Position numbers and translations under genes: made by a program. Below are positions 11,368 through 22,619 of a stretch of DNA of 64,000 bases, one piece after another; within the stretch, counting starts at the first letter, position 1; every line of letters starts with the position of its first letter. The notes beneath the pieces were generated by a model. It did no database searches and was not told where the DNA came from. It was given only the letters and a program-made list of their open reading frames with translations. This DNA comes from Humulus lupulus (lineage: Eukaryota > Streptophyta > Magnoliopsida > Rosales > Cannabaceae): the NCBI RefSeq assembly GCF_963169125.1, contig NC_084798.1, forward strand, positions 195,419,481 through 195,483,480. The letters run 5' to 3'.

Positions 11368-13299
11368 TGTAACGACCCGACTAACTTAAAGACCTCGAAC
11401 CATTAAAACTATTAAGACATAGCTATTATTTTCGAATACATACATAAAATAATAGAATTTTATTAGAAAATCCAAAATACGGGATCCCATTGTTATTACA
11501 TAAAAATCATACAGAAAACTTAAACCATTAATTAATTGTTCAAATACTAAATGCGGAAAACAAAAATACATAAATTAAAAGACTTGAAACAAAACATCAT
11601 CTCGATCTTTCCCATCAGTCCATTCACTCAGTTCTCTCCCAATACACATGCCAAAACTACCATGAATTCATCCCGCCATCCAAGCTTATTTTCCTGTACC
11701 ATCTAAAATAAAAAGGAATGACCCTAATTTCCAACATGGAAAATCTACTAAAACATATCATAAAACATATGACGCAAAAACATAAATCATAAAAACATAT
11801 GGCCATTAACTCATTACCATACTATGTGATAGAAATCATCTATGTCCTCTTGCTACTATTTGAGGTAGGTTTAAACACAATTTAGTATATGTCTAGGTCC
11901 TCTTGCTACTATTCGAAGTAGGTTAAATCATAACTATAGTCTACGATAATGATAAAAATCTTGGGATTTGCTTATTTGTTATCTAAGCAACTATATTTTC
12001 CAAGCGACTACAACATAAAACATATACATATACATATATTTACATAGCATATAATCATAATCATAACACATAAAATCTAACCTATTTTCCTTTCCAAAAA
12101 TCAGGATATTGGAGACAAGAGCGGGATTGAAAAATCCTAAAACCAAACAATAAGATCCATAAGTTTTCTAAAGAAAGGGAGATGAAAGAAGATCTAAACC
12201 ATCAAGATAGAAACTTACCGAAAACCTTAAGTTTCAAGAAACTCAAACACCTAACCAAAAGCCATTATAACAAGTTAGGATTTTGAATAAAATGAAAAGA
12301 ATAAGAGGAACTAATAATGAACTAAACCTGAGGATAAAGAATATCTTAGATAGATTAGAACTTCGATCTACACCTCAATACTGAAATATCATTCTATCTT
12401 ACTTCCCAAGTGTTTAGAAAAGCTTGGATTGGAAAGCTCTTAATCCCAAAACCCTAGTGTTTCTCTCTAGAATGATCTTAGCAGCTTCGAGGCTTTGAAG
12501 AATACTTGAATGATGATGCAAATGGCTGAGTGAAATGTCCTATTTATAGAGTTCAAGGAGTGAAACTAACCCCTTTTAAATTGAATAAATAAATGAATAA
12601 TAATTTAATAAATTTGAATTTTCTGTTCAACATATGCCCAGAACTCGGTCAAAAACGTTCAAGAGCAAGTCCAAGTTGTTGAGGGTTGTTTCTAGCTCAG
12701 ATTCTATGGAACTTCAAATATGCCAAAAGGAGTCGATGTGTTGCCCCCTATAGGTGATATATCGCCTGCCCCTATATCCATAGACTCCGTTGTTTCGTTC
12801 GTGTGAAGTCGATGTGTTTTCCGTATCACCCATAGGCGATATATCGACCCCTACAGCTGCGATATATCGGCATACGATGATATTTTAAACACATTTTTGC
12901 ACACTTTCAGCACACTTGAAGTTTGTTAAAACAACTTTGACTGAATAAAATGTGATCCTAACAACTGCTGGAAGGTTCTAAACCTTCTAGATCTATCATT
13001 TATTAATTTATTCATCTAAAATCCTTAAATCCTTAATAAACATGCATGTGACAAGTGTCACGTTCTTAATTATTCTATATAAACCTTAGGTTATAATAAA
13101 TATCATTTCTAGGACCAGCTATATTAATCAAAACTTACATTAAAATTAATATCTCTAAACTATAGGTTAAACTTATAAAATCCATAACTATTTCTACGAG
13201 TTTCCAACTAAATCCCGGCTTGAACCAATAATCATGAAAACTAAATACTACAAGCTACTACTACTATTATCTAGCTAAGTAAAATTATGAGACACTACA
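11368..13299 (-). mobile_element. Solo LTR A (Gypsy type) inside Copia-1 gag
   Basis: A 1932-bp unit with termini TGTAACGACCC...CACTACA, flanked by an exact 5-bp duplication TGGTG (11363-11367 and 13300-13304). There is no internal coding sequence, so it is a solo LTR left by LTR-LTR recombination. Its ends and the GATATATCG palindromes at 12753-12871 relate it to solo LTR B and to the LTR at 22620-24560. By comparison with that LTR, which follows + strand Gypsy coding sequence, this one is antisense. Confidence 0.92.
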
Positions 13300-13304
13300 T
13301 GGTG

Positions 13305-13569
13305 CCATTATAGCCAAGTTGCCTCCTTCATGGAGAGGCTATAGGAAAAAGATGCTCCATAGAAATGAAGAGATTTCTTTGGAGGAAATTCTCAAACACT
13401 TGAGAATTGAGGAGGAATCTCGTTCTAGAGATTTGAATGATGAGAAGTCTAATGAAGAGACTTATAAGGCCAATTTTTTGGCAAATCCTCCTAACAAAGG
13501 CAAGGGAAATGGCAAGAACAAGGGCAAGGGCCAAAAAGCCTTGGAGCCTAAAAAGAATGAGGGACAATT
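13305..13569 (+). pseudogene. Copia-1 gag, middle part
   Basis: Continues the gag frame after solo LTR A: LPPSWRGYRKKM, then a segment with SLEEILKHLRIEEE and a basic glycine/lysine stretch (NKGKGNGKNKGKGQK) that normally precedes the zinc knuckle. It is cut at 13569 by solo LTR B and resumes in the same frame at 15459. Confidence 0.85.
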
Positions 13570-15453
13570 TGTAATGACCCAACTACTCTAGACTTTTGGA
13601 CCATTAACGAAAACTATACATAAACACTAATCCTTAATAAAACTTTACAAGTGAAAAGACCATAACTTTATTAAGAAACTTGTAAAAAAATAAAAGTTAA
13701 ACTTACATAAAATATCAAGTAGGATATGGGATCCCATTGTTTTAAAATCAAAACATGACATAATTAAAAAGAGATTTACATAATAAAATGCAGAAAAATA
13801 CATGTAAAAACCATAAAAAAACCAAACTACATCCTCGAATCGAAACGCTCGGCTCTTGAATCCATTCCGCCTCAATACACATTCTCCAAGCTTCCAAGAA
13901 CCTTTCCCGCCACTAAGACTATTTTCCTGCACATATAAACAAAAAGGAGTGAGCCTAATGCCCAGTAAGGAAAAATCTAACACATAGTCAATATACATAA
14001 ATTTCATAAAAACATAAAAACATAACATAACACTTATATCACATACATACTATAATGGCCATTATTACTTGGGGTCCCATAGACTAAACAAGTCATATGC
14101 CCATTAGATTAGTGGGGTCTTGCTAGCTAAGCAAGGCATATGCCCATAATCTATTTGGAGCTTGTTAGTCATATAGGTCATATGCCCAAGCCTACAAACA
14201 TACTTAACATAACATATTTCATAACATAAAAATCATAAGATAACATATAAAAGCATATAACATATAAATTCTATCATATTTTCCTTACCAAAATTATTGG
14301 GATATGAGGACAGAGTTGGGACTTTGGAACACTCCTAAACCATTTGTAACAGAGTGAGTATATTTAAGAAAAGAAATGAAAGGAATGGGAGGACTATACC
14401 ATTGAGAATATACTTACCAAAAACTTATGTGCAAGTTCTTAGATTTCCTAACCAAAATAAAGAATAAGGTTAGAAGGCTGAGTAGAAGACTATGAGAACT
14501 TAAATAAAATAATACCAATGAACTAGAGTGTGGGAATACCTTGAAGACTTGTAAGACCAATCTAAACCTTGAACCGAAATGCTATAAAACCTTACTTCCC
14601 AAGTGTCTGATAAGCTTATGATTCCCAACCCAAGTGTTTACACTCTCACACTCACCTAGCAACTTGCAGCCTCTGAACTTAGAGTAATAGATGAATAAAT
14701 GGCTGGGTACTAGGTCCTATTTATAGAGTTTAGGAATGAAGAGATCTTCATTTAACTTGAATAAAAATAATGGCTTTTTAAGTGAAAATAATTTGAATTA
14801 TCGTTCAGCAGAGGTTGAAGACTCGTTCAGAAAGGTGCTGGACTTATCAAGAGGTTGAAGGTTTGAATGGAAAACGATTTCAAAAACTTTCAAATTATGC
14901 TGAGAGGGGCGATATATCGCCTGGGCCGGTATGCCCGAGGCAATCGTGCATCGTTTCGTGTTTTTCGTATCTTCGTGCTGCGATATATCGCCCCCTATAG
15001 CTGCGATATATCGGCATACGCTGATTATTTAAACACAAAATTACACATTTTTAGCTTAATTTGAATTGAGTAAATAGCCTTGACTAAGCCCTCTAACATT
15101 TTCAAAGCTACTGACTGACCTTAGAGTATTCAAATTTTAACCTTAATAAACTTAATCCTCAAAATACTTAATCATTAATAAACCCATACATAACATGTGC
15201 TTAAAATCCTATTGGTTTTTATCTAAACCTTATAGTATAATAAATATTATCCTCAATATCAGTCATATTAATCAAACCTTAGGTTAAAATTAATATTCCT
15301 AAACTATAGGTTAAACTTAGAAAATCTACAAGTACTACTATGAGTGTCCAAATAAATCCCGGTTTGAACCAAAAATCCACAGTCATAAAGATAATACTAT
15401 TATTACTATTATACTACTATCTAACTAGCTAAGTAAAGTTCTTGGACTCTACA
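13570..15453 (-). mobile_element. Solo LTR B (Gypsy type) inside Copia-1 gag
   Basis: A 1884-bp unit with termini TGTAATGACCC...ACTCTACA, flanked by an exact duplication CAATT (13565-13569 and 15454-15458). It is the reverse complement counterpart of the LTR at 22620-24560, for example in the sequence around GGGATCCCAT and in GGCGATATATCGCC at 14908-14921. No coding capacity. Short frames around 14815-15064 and 13645-14028 are chance. Confidence 0.93.
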
Positions 15454-15458
15454 CAATT

Positions 15459-16114
15459 CAAGAGTTCCAAGGGACCTTGCTATGTGTGTGGCAAGAATGA
15501 CCACTTTGCTAGAGATTGTAGGTTCAAGAGGAGCCATACAAATGATGCAAAGGTCAACTCGGCTCAAGAGGAGCTAGTGGCCATACTTAGTGAGGTAAAT
15601 GCCATTCATGGAAAGGTGAGTGGGTGGTGGTATGATACGTATTCTACCATTCATGTGACCTATGATAGATCTCTATTCAAGACCTTTGAATCTTCAAAGG
15701 AAGGGCATGAAATTCAAATGGGCAATGAGAGAAGGTCCAAGGTTGAAGGAAAGGAAACTATTGACTTGTTCTTCACATCTGGCAAGAAGGTTCTACTCAC
15801 TAATGTTTTATATGTACCAGAAATGAGTAGAAACCTTGTGAGTGGCAATTTTCTTGGCAAACCGAGAATCAAGGTTGTGATTGATTCTGACAAGCTCATT
15901 TTATCAAAAGACAATGTTTTTGTTGGAAAGGGATATGCTTGTGATGGCATGTTTAAACTTTGTACTTTTATATGCTTGACTCAAATTCTATTACTTTGTG
16001 GCATGTTAGACTTGCACATATAGGATTTAACACAATTAAAAGGGCTGTCAAATGTGGATTAATTGATTGTGATAATGTTGAGCATGAAAATGTGAATTAT
16101 GTGTTAAATCTAAA
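15459..16114 (+). pseudogene. Copia-1 gag zinc knuckle and protease
   Basis: Starts with the knuckle CYVCGKNDHFARDC (C-X2-C-X4-H-X4-C), then a protease region. At the active site the sequence reads WWYDTYSTIHV where Copia proteases have D-[ST]-[GC]-A, so the catalytic motif appears altered. Downstream are LTNVLYVPEMSRNLVSG and a GKGYACDGMFKL segment typical of the protease-integrase junction. The frame ends at 16023, and the integrase zinc-binding region after it is disrupted. Confidence 0.85.
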
Positions 16115-17147
16115 ATGGTAAAGAGACATTTTCCTAGTGTTGAAAGAAACTCTAAGTTGTTAGATTTGATACATAGTGATTTATGTAAACTTAATGGAAT
16201 ATTGACTAGAGGAGGAAGTAGATATTTTATTACTTTCCTTAATGATTGCTCTAGGTTCACATATGTATATTTGCTTAAAAATAAAGATGAAGCATTTGAT
16301 AGTTTAAAGTGTATAAAGCGGAAGTTGAAAATCAACTTGAAAGGGAAATTAAAATACTTAGAAGTGATAGGGGTGGTGAATATTTTTCAAATGAATTTAA
16401 CTTGTTTTGTGAAGAACATGGAATAATTCATGAATGTACAACCCCTTATACTCCACAACAAAATGATATAGCGGAAGAAAGAATAGAACATTTATTGAGA
16501 AGATTAATGCTATGCTATTACATTCTAAATTGAGTTTTAGTTTGTGGGGTGAAGCCTTGCTATTCACTTGTCATATATTGAATCGTATTCCCATGAAGAA
16601 AAATAATATATCTCCATATGAGTTATGGAAAGGAAAGAAACCAAACATTGGTTATCTTAAATTGTGGGGATGTCTTCCTTATTGCAAGAGCACCGATCCT
16701 AAAAGGACCAAGCTGGGTCCAAGAGCTATAAGATGTGCATTTGTGGGCTATGCCAAAAATAGCAAAGCTTATAGATTATTAGACTTGGAGTCTAATGTAA
16801 TAAATGAATCTAGAGAGGTTAAGTTCTTTGAGAACATGTCATGCGATGACACCAAGTTAGAACCAACTCAAACTAGAGAGCCTCAAGAGGAGACTCCTAG
16901 AATAGTTGGTGAGCAACCTCAATTGCCTAGAAGGAGCCAAAGGCTCAAAGATTTGGGATCAAATGAGAAGTTTTCTCCAATAGAGACACTATACCTTGTT
17001 GAAGGTGATAATGAGGAAGTTTCTTGGAAACATCCAATAGTACTTCAAATAGAAGATTATCCCAAAACTTTCAAGGAAGCAATGTCCTCTAGGGACTCTG
17101 CTTTTTGGAAGAAGGCAATTAATGATGAAATGGATTCAATCATGTGA
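16115..17147 (+). pseudogene. Copia-1 integrase
   Basis: Three pieces in shifted frames. 16115-16320 has the first catalytic Asp in LIHSDLC. 16309-16533 has the second in RSDRGGEY, followed by PYTPQQND and a glutamate in IAEERI where NGVAER is usual. 16512-17147 has the C-terminal domain with [24 protein letters not shown] and FVGYAKNSKAYRL. Frameshifts lie near 16310 and 16510, and a stop follows SIM at 17145. Integrase would insert element cDNA into the host genome; this copy is inactive. Confidence 0.85.
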
Positions 17148-18248
17148 AACCACACTTGGGAATTGATTGACCTTCCAAAGAGGTCCAAACCAATTGGGTG
17201 CAAATGAGTATTTAGAAAGAAATGCCATACCGATGGCACCATACAAACCTTCAAGGATAGGTTAGTACCCAAAAGTTTCAAACAAAAAGAGGGAATAGAT
17301 TACTTTGACACATATACATCGGTAGCAAGAACTACTTCTATAAGATTGTTGTTTGCCTTATCATCTATATACAACATTTATGTTCACCAAATGGATGTCA
17401 AAACGACATTCCTAAATGGGGATCTCGAAGAGAAGGTCTATATGGAACAACCGAAAGGTTTTTTTCTTAAAGGAAATGAACATAAAGTGTGTATACTTGT
17501 CAAATCATTATATGGTTTGAAACAAGCTCCAAAACAATGGCATGATAAGTTTGATAAATTCATTGTTTCTAATGGATTTAGACACAACAATGCGGACAAG
17601 TGCTTATACTCTAAGTCTTGTGGTGACTATGTCATACTTGTGTGTCTATATGTAGATGATATGTTGATTTTGAGTAATGACATGAAAGGAATAATGGAAA
17701 CGAAGAGGTTTCTATCTTCTAACTTCAAAATGAAAGACCTTGGAGAGGTGGATACCATTCTAGGTATCAAAGTTAGAAGGAATAGTGTGAGTTTAATGTT
17801 AAGTCAAACCCACTATATTGAGAAAGTGTTCGACAAGTTCAGTCATCTCAAAATCAAAGAGGCACATACACCATTTGATTCAAACACGAAGTTTGAAAAA
17901 AATGAAGGAAGAGCGGTTGCTCAATTGAAATATGCAAGTATAATAGGTAGCCTAATGTACGCTGCTCATTGCACAAGAGCGAATTTTACATATGCGGTTA
18001 GTAAACTTAGTTGGTTTACTAGCAATCCAAGTATCAATCACTGGAAAGTTATTGAGAGAGTTTTTAGTTATCTTAAAGGTACCAAAGAGTATAGTCTTCA
18101 CTGTACAAACTTTCCAAAGATACTTGAAGGATATTCCAATGCTAATTGTATATCGAGAGTTGGAGATAATCTCTCCACCACCGATCAGGTGTTTACTCTT
18201 GGAGGAGGTGCAATCTCATGGGGCTCCAAGAAGCATACTTGTACATAA
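17148..18248 (+). pseudogene. Copia-1 reverse transcriptase
   Basis: After stops near 17145 and 17205 the frame is open from 17346. It shows the Copia RT series: [34 protein letters not shown], and the catalytic YVDDMLIL near 17650-17675. GSLMYAAHCTRAN and the start of the RNase H connection follow. A stop after KKHTCT at 18246-18248 separates it from the last domain. It is recognisable RT of a Ty1/Copia element, possibly Tork-like; the lineage is uncertain. Confidence 0.9.
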
Positions 18249-18592
18249 CACTCAACCATGGAAGCAGAGTTAATAACTTTAGCGGCAACCGCAAAGAGGC
18301 CGAGTGGCTTAGGAATCTCATGATGGATATTCCTTTTATTGCGGACATGGTATCAACAATTCCAATACATTGTGATTGCCAATCCTCACTTGCTAGAGCA
18401 TACAATAGTGTGTATAATGGAAAGTCTAGACATATTTGTCTAAGACTTAAATATGTAAGACAATTGATTCAAGGAGGAATCGTATCAATCTCATATGTTA
18501 AGACAAGTGAGAACTTAGTGGGTCCACTTACAAAACCTCTTGTTAGAACGTTAGTACATTCCATTTCAAAATGGATTGGAAAGAACAAGTAA
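18249..18592 (+). pseudogene. Copia-1 RNase H, C-terminal part
   Basis: Continues after the stop with an STMEAELITLAATAKEAEWL-type block, then HCDCQSSLARAYN, SRHICLRLKYVRQLI and a terminal VKTSENLVGPLTKPL. These are standard features of the Copia RNase H end. The stop at 18246 is the only break from the RT frame. Confidence 0.88.
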
Positions 18593-19234
18593 TTAATAAG
18601 TGAATAGTTTCAACACTAAAACTTATGGTGAGTTCCATTTGTGATGGTTAGTATTGGTTGCTACCGAGTTAGGGTTAAGCCTAGGGGAGTTGGAGTTCAG
18701 TTGAGTGTAGCAAGCATCTATAAAGGTAGCAAAGATGTTGTAAGACCTTCACCTATAGGGTCTTAGAGGTGGTGCCGCCTCTCATGGGAGTTGGAGTATC
18801 TCCCCGGAAAGTTCACAAATAGATGAACACATGGCCATGATAGTGCTAAGCGAGAAAGTGGGAAAACAAAAGATGTGGTTAAGGTGTGTGAGGTATCACT
18901 GGTTTTATCATATGGAATAATTGGTTCAAGATTTTAAGCAACTAATGATTTCAATAGGACTTTGTGGTATTTTCACCAAGGTAAAGTTCAAACTGAAAGG
19001 TACTTTATTTTATGCACTAAAAACTGTTTTCAATAATGCATTCCTCATCGAATGCATTACTGTCAATTAGAGTTAAAATGCATTCCTCATTAAATGCATA
19101 AAATTTAATTAAAGTCACAAAGATCTCTTAATCTATTAGAGAGACCAAATTAAATTTATTTAGAAGTGCAATAATCTTAACATCAATTGCCTTAACCCTA
19201 AAATCAATATGGTTAATTTTACAATTACCAAATC
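18593..19234 (+). mobile_element. Copia-1 3' untranslated region
   Basis: Non-coding. A purine run (aagcctaggggagttggag near 18674-18692) could be a polypurine tract, but no LTR start matching the 5' LTR follows it. A short repeat 'aatgcattcctcat' occurs twice (19036-19090). The true 3' LTR appears displaced or deleted; the nearest LTR copy begins at 24561. Confidence 0.5.
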
Positions 19235-20015
19235 TATAATGCCCTACCACTCTAGAGTCATTACCATGTAATTTTTAAAATGTGCCATTAGCTCGCTAAT
19301 CGAGGGTTTAGATGAAAAAGTGTGATTAAATTAAGAAAAGACTCATTTAACAAACTTTTAGTATAAAATGATGGACATTAATCTAAATCGTAAAAGTGTT
19401 ACATTGGGATCCCAAAATATTGTTTTATTACATATTTACATCTCAAAAGTCTTTAAACAGGCAACCTAGGCCACAAAATTGGTCATTTATAACATGCTCC
19501 TCAAAACTACCCCAGCCGTGGTGATCAGGTAGGCCGGACATGTACGCACTGCTCCATGCCCTCCAACTCATGCTTGGTCGGCTTTTCCTTTGCCCTTACC
19601 TACACCATAGAGCACTCATGATCTGAAGCCTAGCAAGAAAACTTCACAACACAACATATAATAAGTTATTTCAACAAATGTATATTTAATTAAACACAAC
19701 AAATCATTTACAAGTTCCTATTGGAATTCACAACAGTGGCCTACGCCAGTCAGGGTGCATTACCGGGCACCAAGTTCACGTTCTTAACTAAGTGGGTGTG
19801 CACAACACCCTTAGAGGATCTCGCCCTAGCGGCATGAATTACGCATGCTTAACTCCGATCCCGGCCTTTACCATTCCTGACCTTTGCCGCTTCGTCACAA
19901 CACATGTACGACGTAATAGTTACAAACAATACACATAACACTAAGCACAATATAGATCTACAAGCATAGACAATTTCTTTATATTGAGTCCCAAGATCAC
20001 AGCACAAGGTGATCC
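19235..20015 (-). mobile_element. Truncated antisense LTR, Gypsy-1-like family
   Basis: The sequence resembles the antisense LTR of Gypsy-1 (GCCCTA-CACTCTAG start, TTGGGATCCCAAAATAT, and the 'gtgatc..gcctagcaagaaaac' block). It is also the approximate reverse complement of 21420-22073. It stops at 20015 where a second, oppositely oriented LTR starts. Confidence 0.65.
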
Positions 20016-22073
20016 TATAACGCCCCGAATTTATTATTAAGGCTAAGTGCCTTGATTACTATGTCTGGAGGGCCTAATTGGAATTATATGTGTGACATAG
20101 ATGACTTGTGTTGTAATGTGATTAGACATGCATGTTTATGTGTATTAAATGTGCATGTGGGCCCATTTCTGTGAATATGGGCATCTTTGTAATTTTAGCT
20201 CATTATTGGCATAAATGTAATTATGTTTGTATTGTCAAGGAGATCCCAGTGTTGTGGGGATATATTTGAGATGTGTGGTCTAAGACGATCCTAGGGAGCG
20301 GATTAGCGAAATAGTCACAACGGGGTCGAGTACCCAGCTCGAGGGAGCCTTGGGGTATTTTGTGAACATAGTATGTGTTCGGGAATTACCAGGTAACGAG
20401 TAGTGGTTTAATGTTTGTTTAAGAGTGTTGGGGATTAAATGGGGATTTATAGGAACACTCAAGGAATTAGCGGGATGTGGCAAATTATAGGATTGCCCTT
20501 GGTGGCACTAAAGGATTGAGGATATACTTAGGGTCCTTTTGGGTATTCTACATCTGAGGATAGACTTAAGCTAACTAAAATTCTAGAACTAGCAAGAAGG
20601 GGATATCTCAGCCTATCTCTCTCTCTATACTCGTCTCACTCTCCCTCCCAATGGTGTGCTTGAAGTTTTTGTGGAACTTTTGAGAATTCAGCTAAGGAAT
20701 CAAAGGTCAGAGGTTGGAACTTGGGGGAGATCAAGCTAGGAGAAGCTCTGAGATAGCCTAATGGGTTTGATTCTTTAGTGAGGTAAGGGTTTGCCCTTAA
20801 TTTTGGTGGTTTTAGTTGTGGTTTAAAGGTTTTCTTAAGGTTTTAGTTTTTGTTTGATTGTTTGAATTTTAATGGGTTGTGGGATAAGAATTGGGGTTGT
20901 TTTGCTAGTCATGTTGTGTTGTTATAAGTTTGGGATGTGAATCTGAGTTTAGGGCAAGTTTAGGTAGAAATTGGTGATGTTAGCTTGAGAAAATGCAGAG
21001 GATTTCTGGGTTTGTAGGCTAGAACCACGGCCCTATTCTTCAGGCGCTGCGACCGGTATGAACAAAAAGTCTTGGGAGCCTCTGAGTTTTCCCAGGCACC
21101 GCAGCACATGCTGAAGTGCATCACGGCTCGTGTCCCCTTGGCAAGAGCAAAGGCTTTCTAACTTGAGCGTTCTGCGATCCTTAAAGGATGGACCGCGACT
21201 CAAATGGGCAATGTTTGCCAAATTAGGGTTTTAAGCTTGGGAACCCAAATGTTAGGGCTCGGGAAGGGTTCTACTACCTAGTTTAGTAGAATCCGAGGTC
21301 CTGAAGGCTAGTATTTTAATATGAAGTTCTTAATTGATTAGGACTTGTTTGATGTCTACTTATCACTACATTGTGACTAGGTTTTACCACTTAGGCTCGA
21401 GATTAGGAATTGTGCTCGAGATCGCTTTGGGTTGTTAGCTTGGGACACCAGGTAAGAGAAATGTTTGTGCTCGTTGAGTTATGTGGTGTATAGTGTTGTA
21501 TGTATTGTTTACATTTGTTATGTCATACATGTGATTGTGACTGATTGGTAAGAACCGGAAGCGACAAGAGTCGATAGCAGCAAGGGCCGGGAATGGCTAG
21601 AGTCAAAAGCGGCAAGAGCCACGAGCGAAAAAGGGTCAAGATCGGCGTTAATCATGTTGAATGCAGGCCGCTAGGGTGATACCCTCTAAAGATGTTGTGA
21701 ACACTCGTTCAATTAAGATCGCAGACTTGGTGCCTTATAATGCACCCTAATCGTCGGAGGTCGCTGTTGTGTTACGGTACTGCTGTGCCACTGTACTATT
21801 AGGTTATTATGCCATTGTGTTGTTATACTGCTGTGTTGTTGTGCATTCCAATAAGAACTTGTAACTATTTGTTGTTTTGATTAAGTATGTATTTGTTGAA
21901 ATAAATTATTGTATGTTGTGCTTTGAAGTTCTCTTGCTGGGCCTCGGCTCACGGTGTTCTGTGGTGCAGGTAAGGGCAAGGAAAAGATCGAACAACCATG
22001 AGTTGGAGGGCATGGAGCGGTGTGTACCTGTTTGGCCTACCTGACTGCCATGGTTGGGGTTGTTTTGAGGAAC
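20016..22073 (+). mobile_element. Truncated sense LTR, Gypsy-1-like family
   Basis: Begins TATAACGCCCCGAA, near the sense start of Gypsy-1-type LTRs (TGTAATGCCCC). It continues through blocks that mirror 19480-20015 in reverse complement. It is cut at about 22073 (ttttgaggaaca), where a Copia fragment is joined. No target duplication can be tested because the 3' end is missing. Confidence 0.65.
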
Positions 22074-22187
22074 AGGTAGCCTAATGTACACTGCTCATTG
22101 CACAAGAGCGGTTATTGCATATGCGATTAGTAAACTTAGTAGGTTTACTAGTAATCCGAGTATAAAGCATTGGAAAGCTATTGAGAT
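22074..22187 (+). pseudogene. 114-bp Copia RT/RNase H fragment
   Basis: Nearly the same as 17946-18059 of Copia-1: a short encoded stretch with MYTAHCTRA, SRFTSNPSI and HWKAIE. It abuts a Gypsy LTR on the left and the Gypsy pol 3' end on the right. Its frame is open across the right junction. Confidence 0.85.
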
Positions 22188-22619
22188 AATACCTATGAAA
22201 GGTGTGAAGCGGTTTGGGAAGAAAGGCAAGCTTAGTCCCCGATTTATAGGTCCTTTTGAGATATTGGACAAAGTGGGAGCAGTTGCGTATAGACTAGCCC
22301 TACCGCCAGCACTAGCAGATAGTCACAACGTGTTCCACATCTCGATGCTACGCAAGTATGTGTCAGACCCATCTCACGTCCTCAAGTACAATACGATAGC
22401 ACTCCAGAAAGACTTGAGTTACGAGGAACGACCGGTTAGCATCCTGGATAGGGGGTAAAGCAGTTATGGTCCAAGAACATTCCTATAGTCAAAGTCATAT
22501 GGAGTAATAGTTCTGAACGTGAGGCAACGTGGGAGTTGGAGGAGGACATGCAAGGCCGGTATCCGGAGTTATTTGGTAAGTAAATTTCGAGGACGAAATT
22601 CTTTTTAGTAGGGGAGAAT
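22188..22619 (+). pseudogene. Gypsy-2 pol 3' end (integrase C-terminus) and PPT
   Basis: The first segment (IPMKGVKRFGKKGKLSPRF, GPFEIL, YRLALPP and NVFHISMLRKYV) is the standard C-terminal region of a plant Tekay-like Gypsy integrase. The frame ends at TAA in GATAGGGGGTAAAG near 22445-22458. Homologous sequence continues one frame over, with ATWELEEDM and RYPELFG, so one base appears lost. Then come the TTTCGAGGACGAAATTC block and the purine tract AGTAGGGGAGAAT just before the LTR at 22620. Confidence 0.85.
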
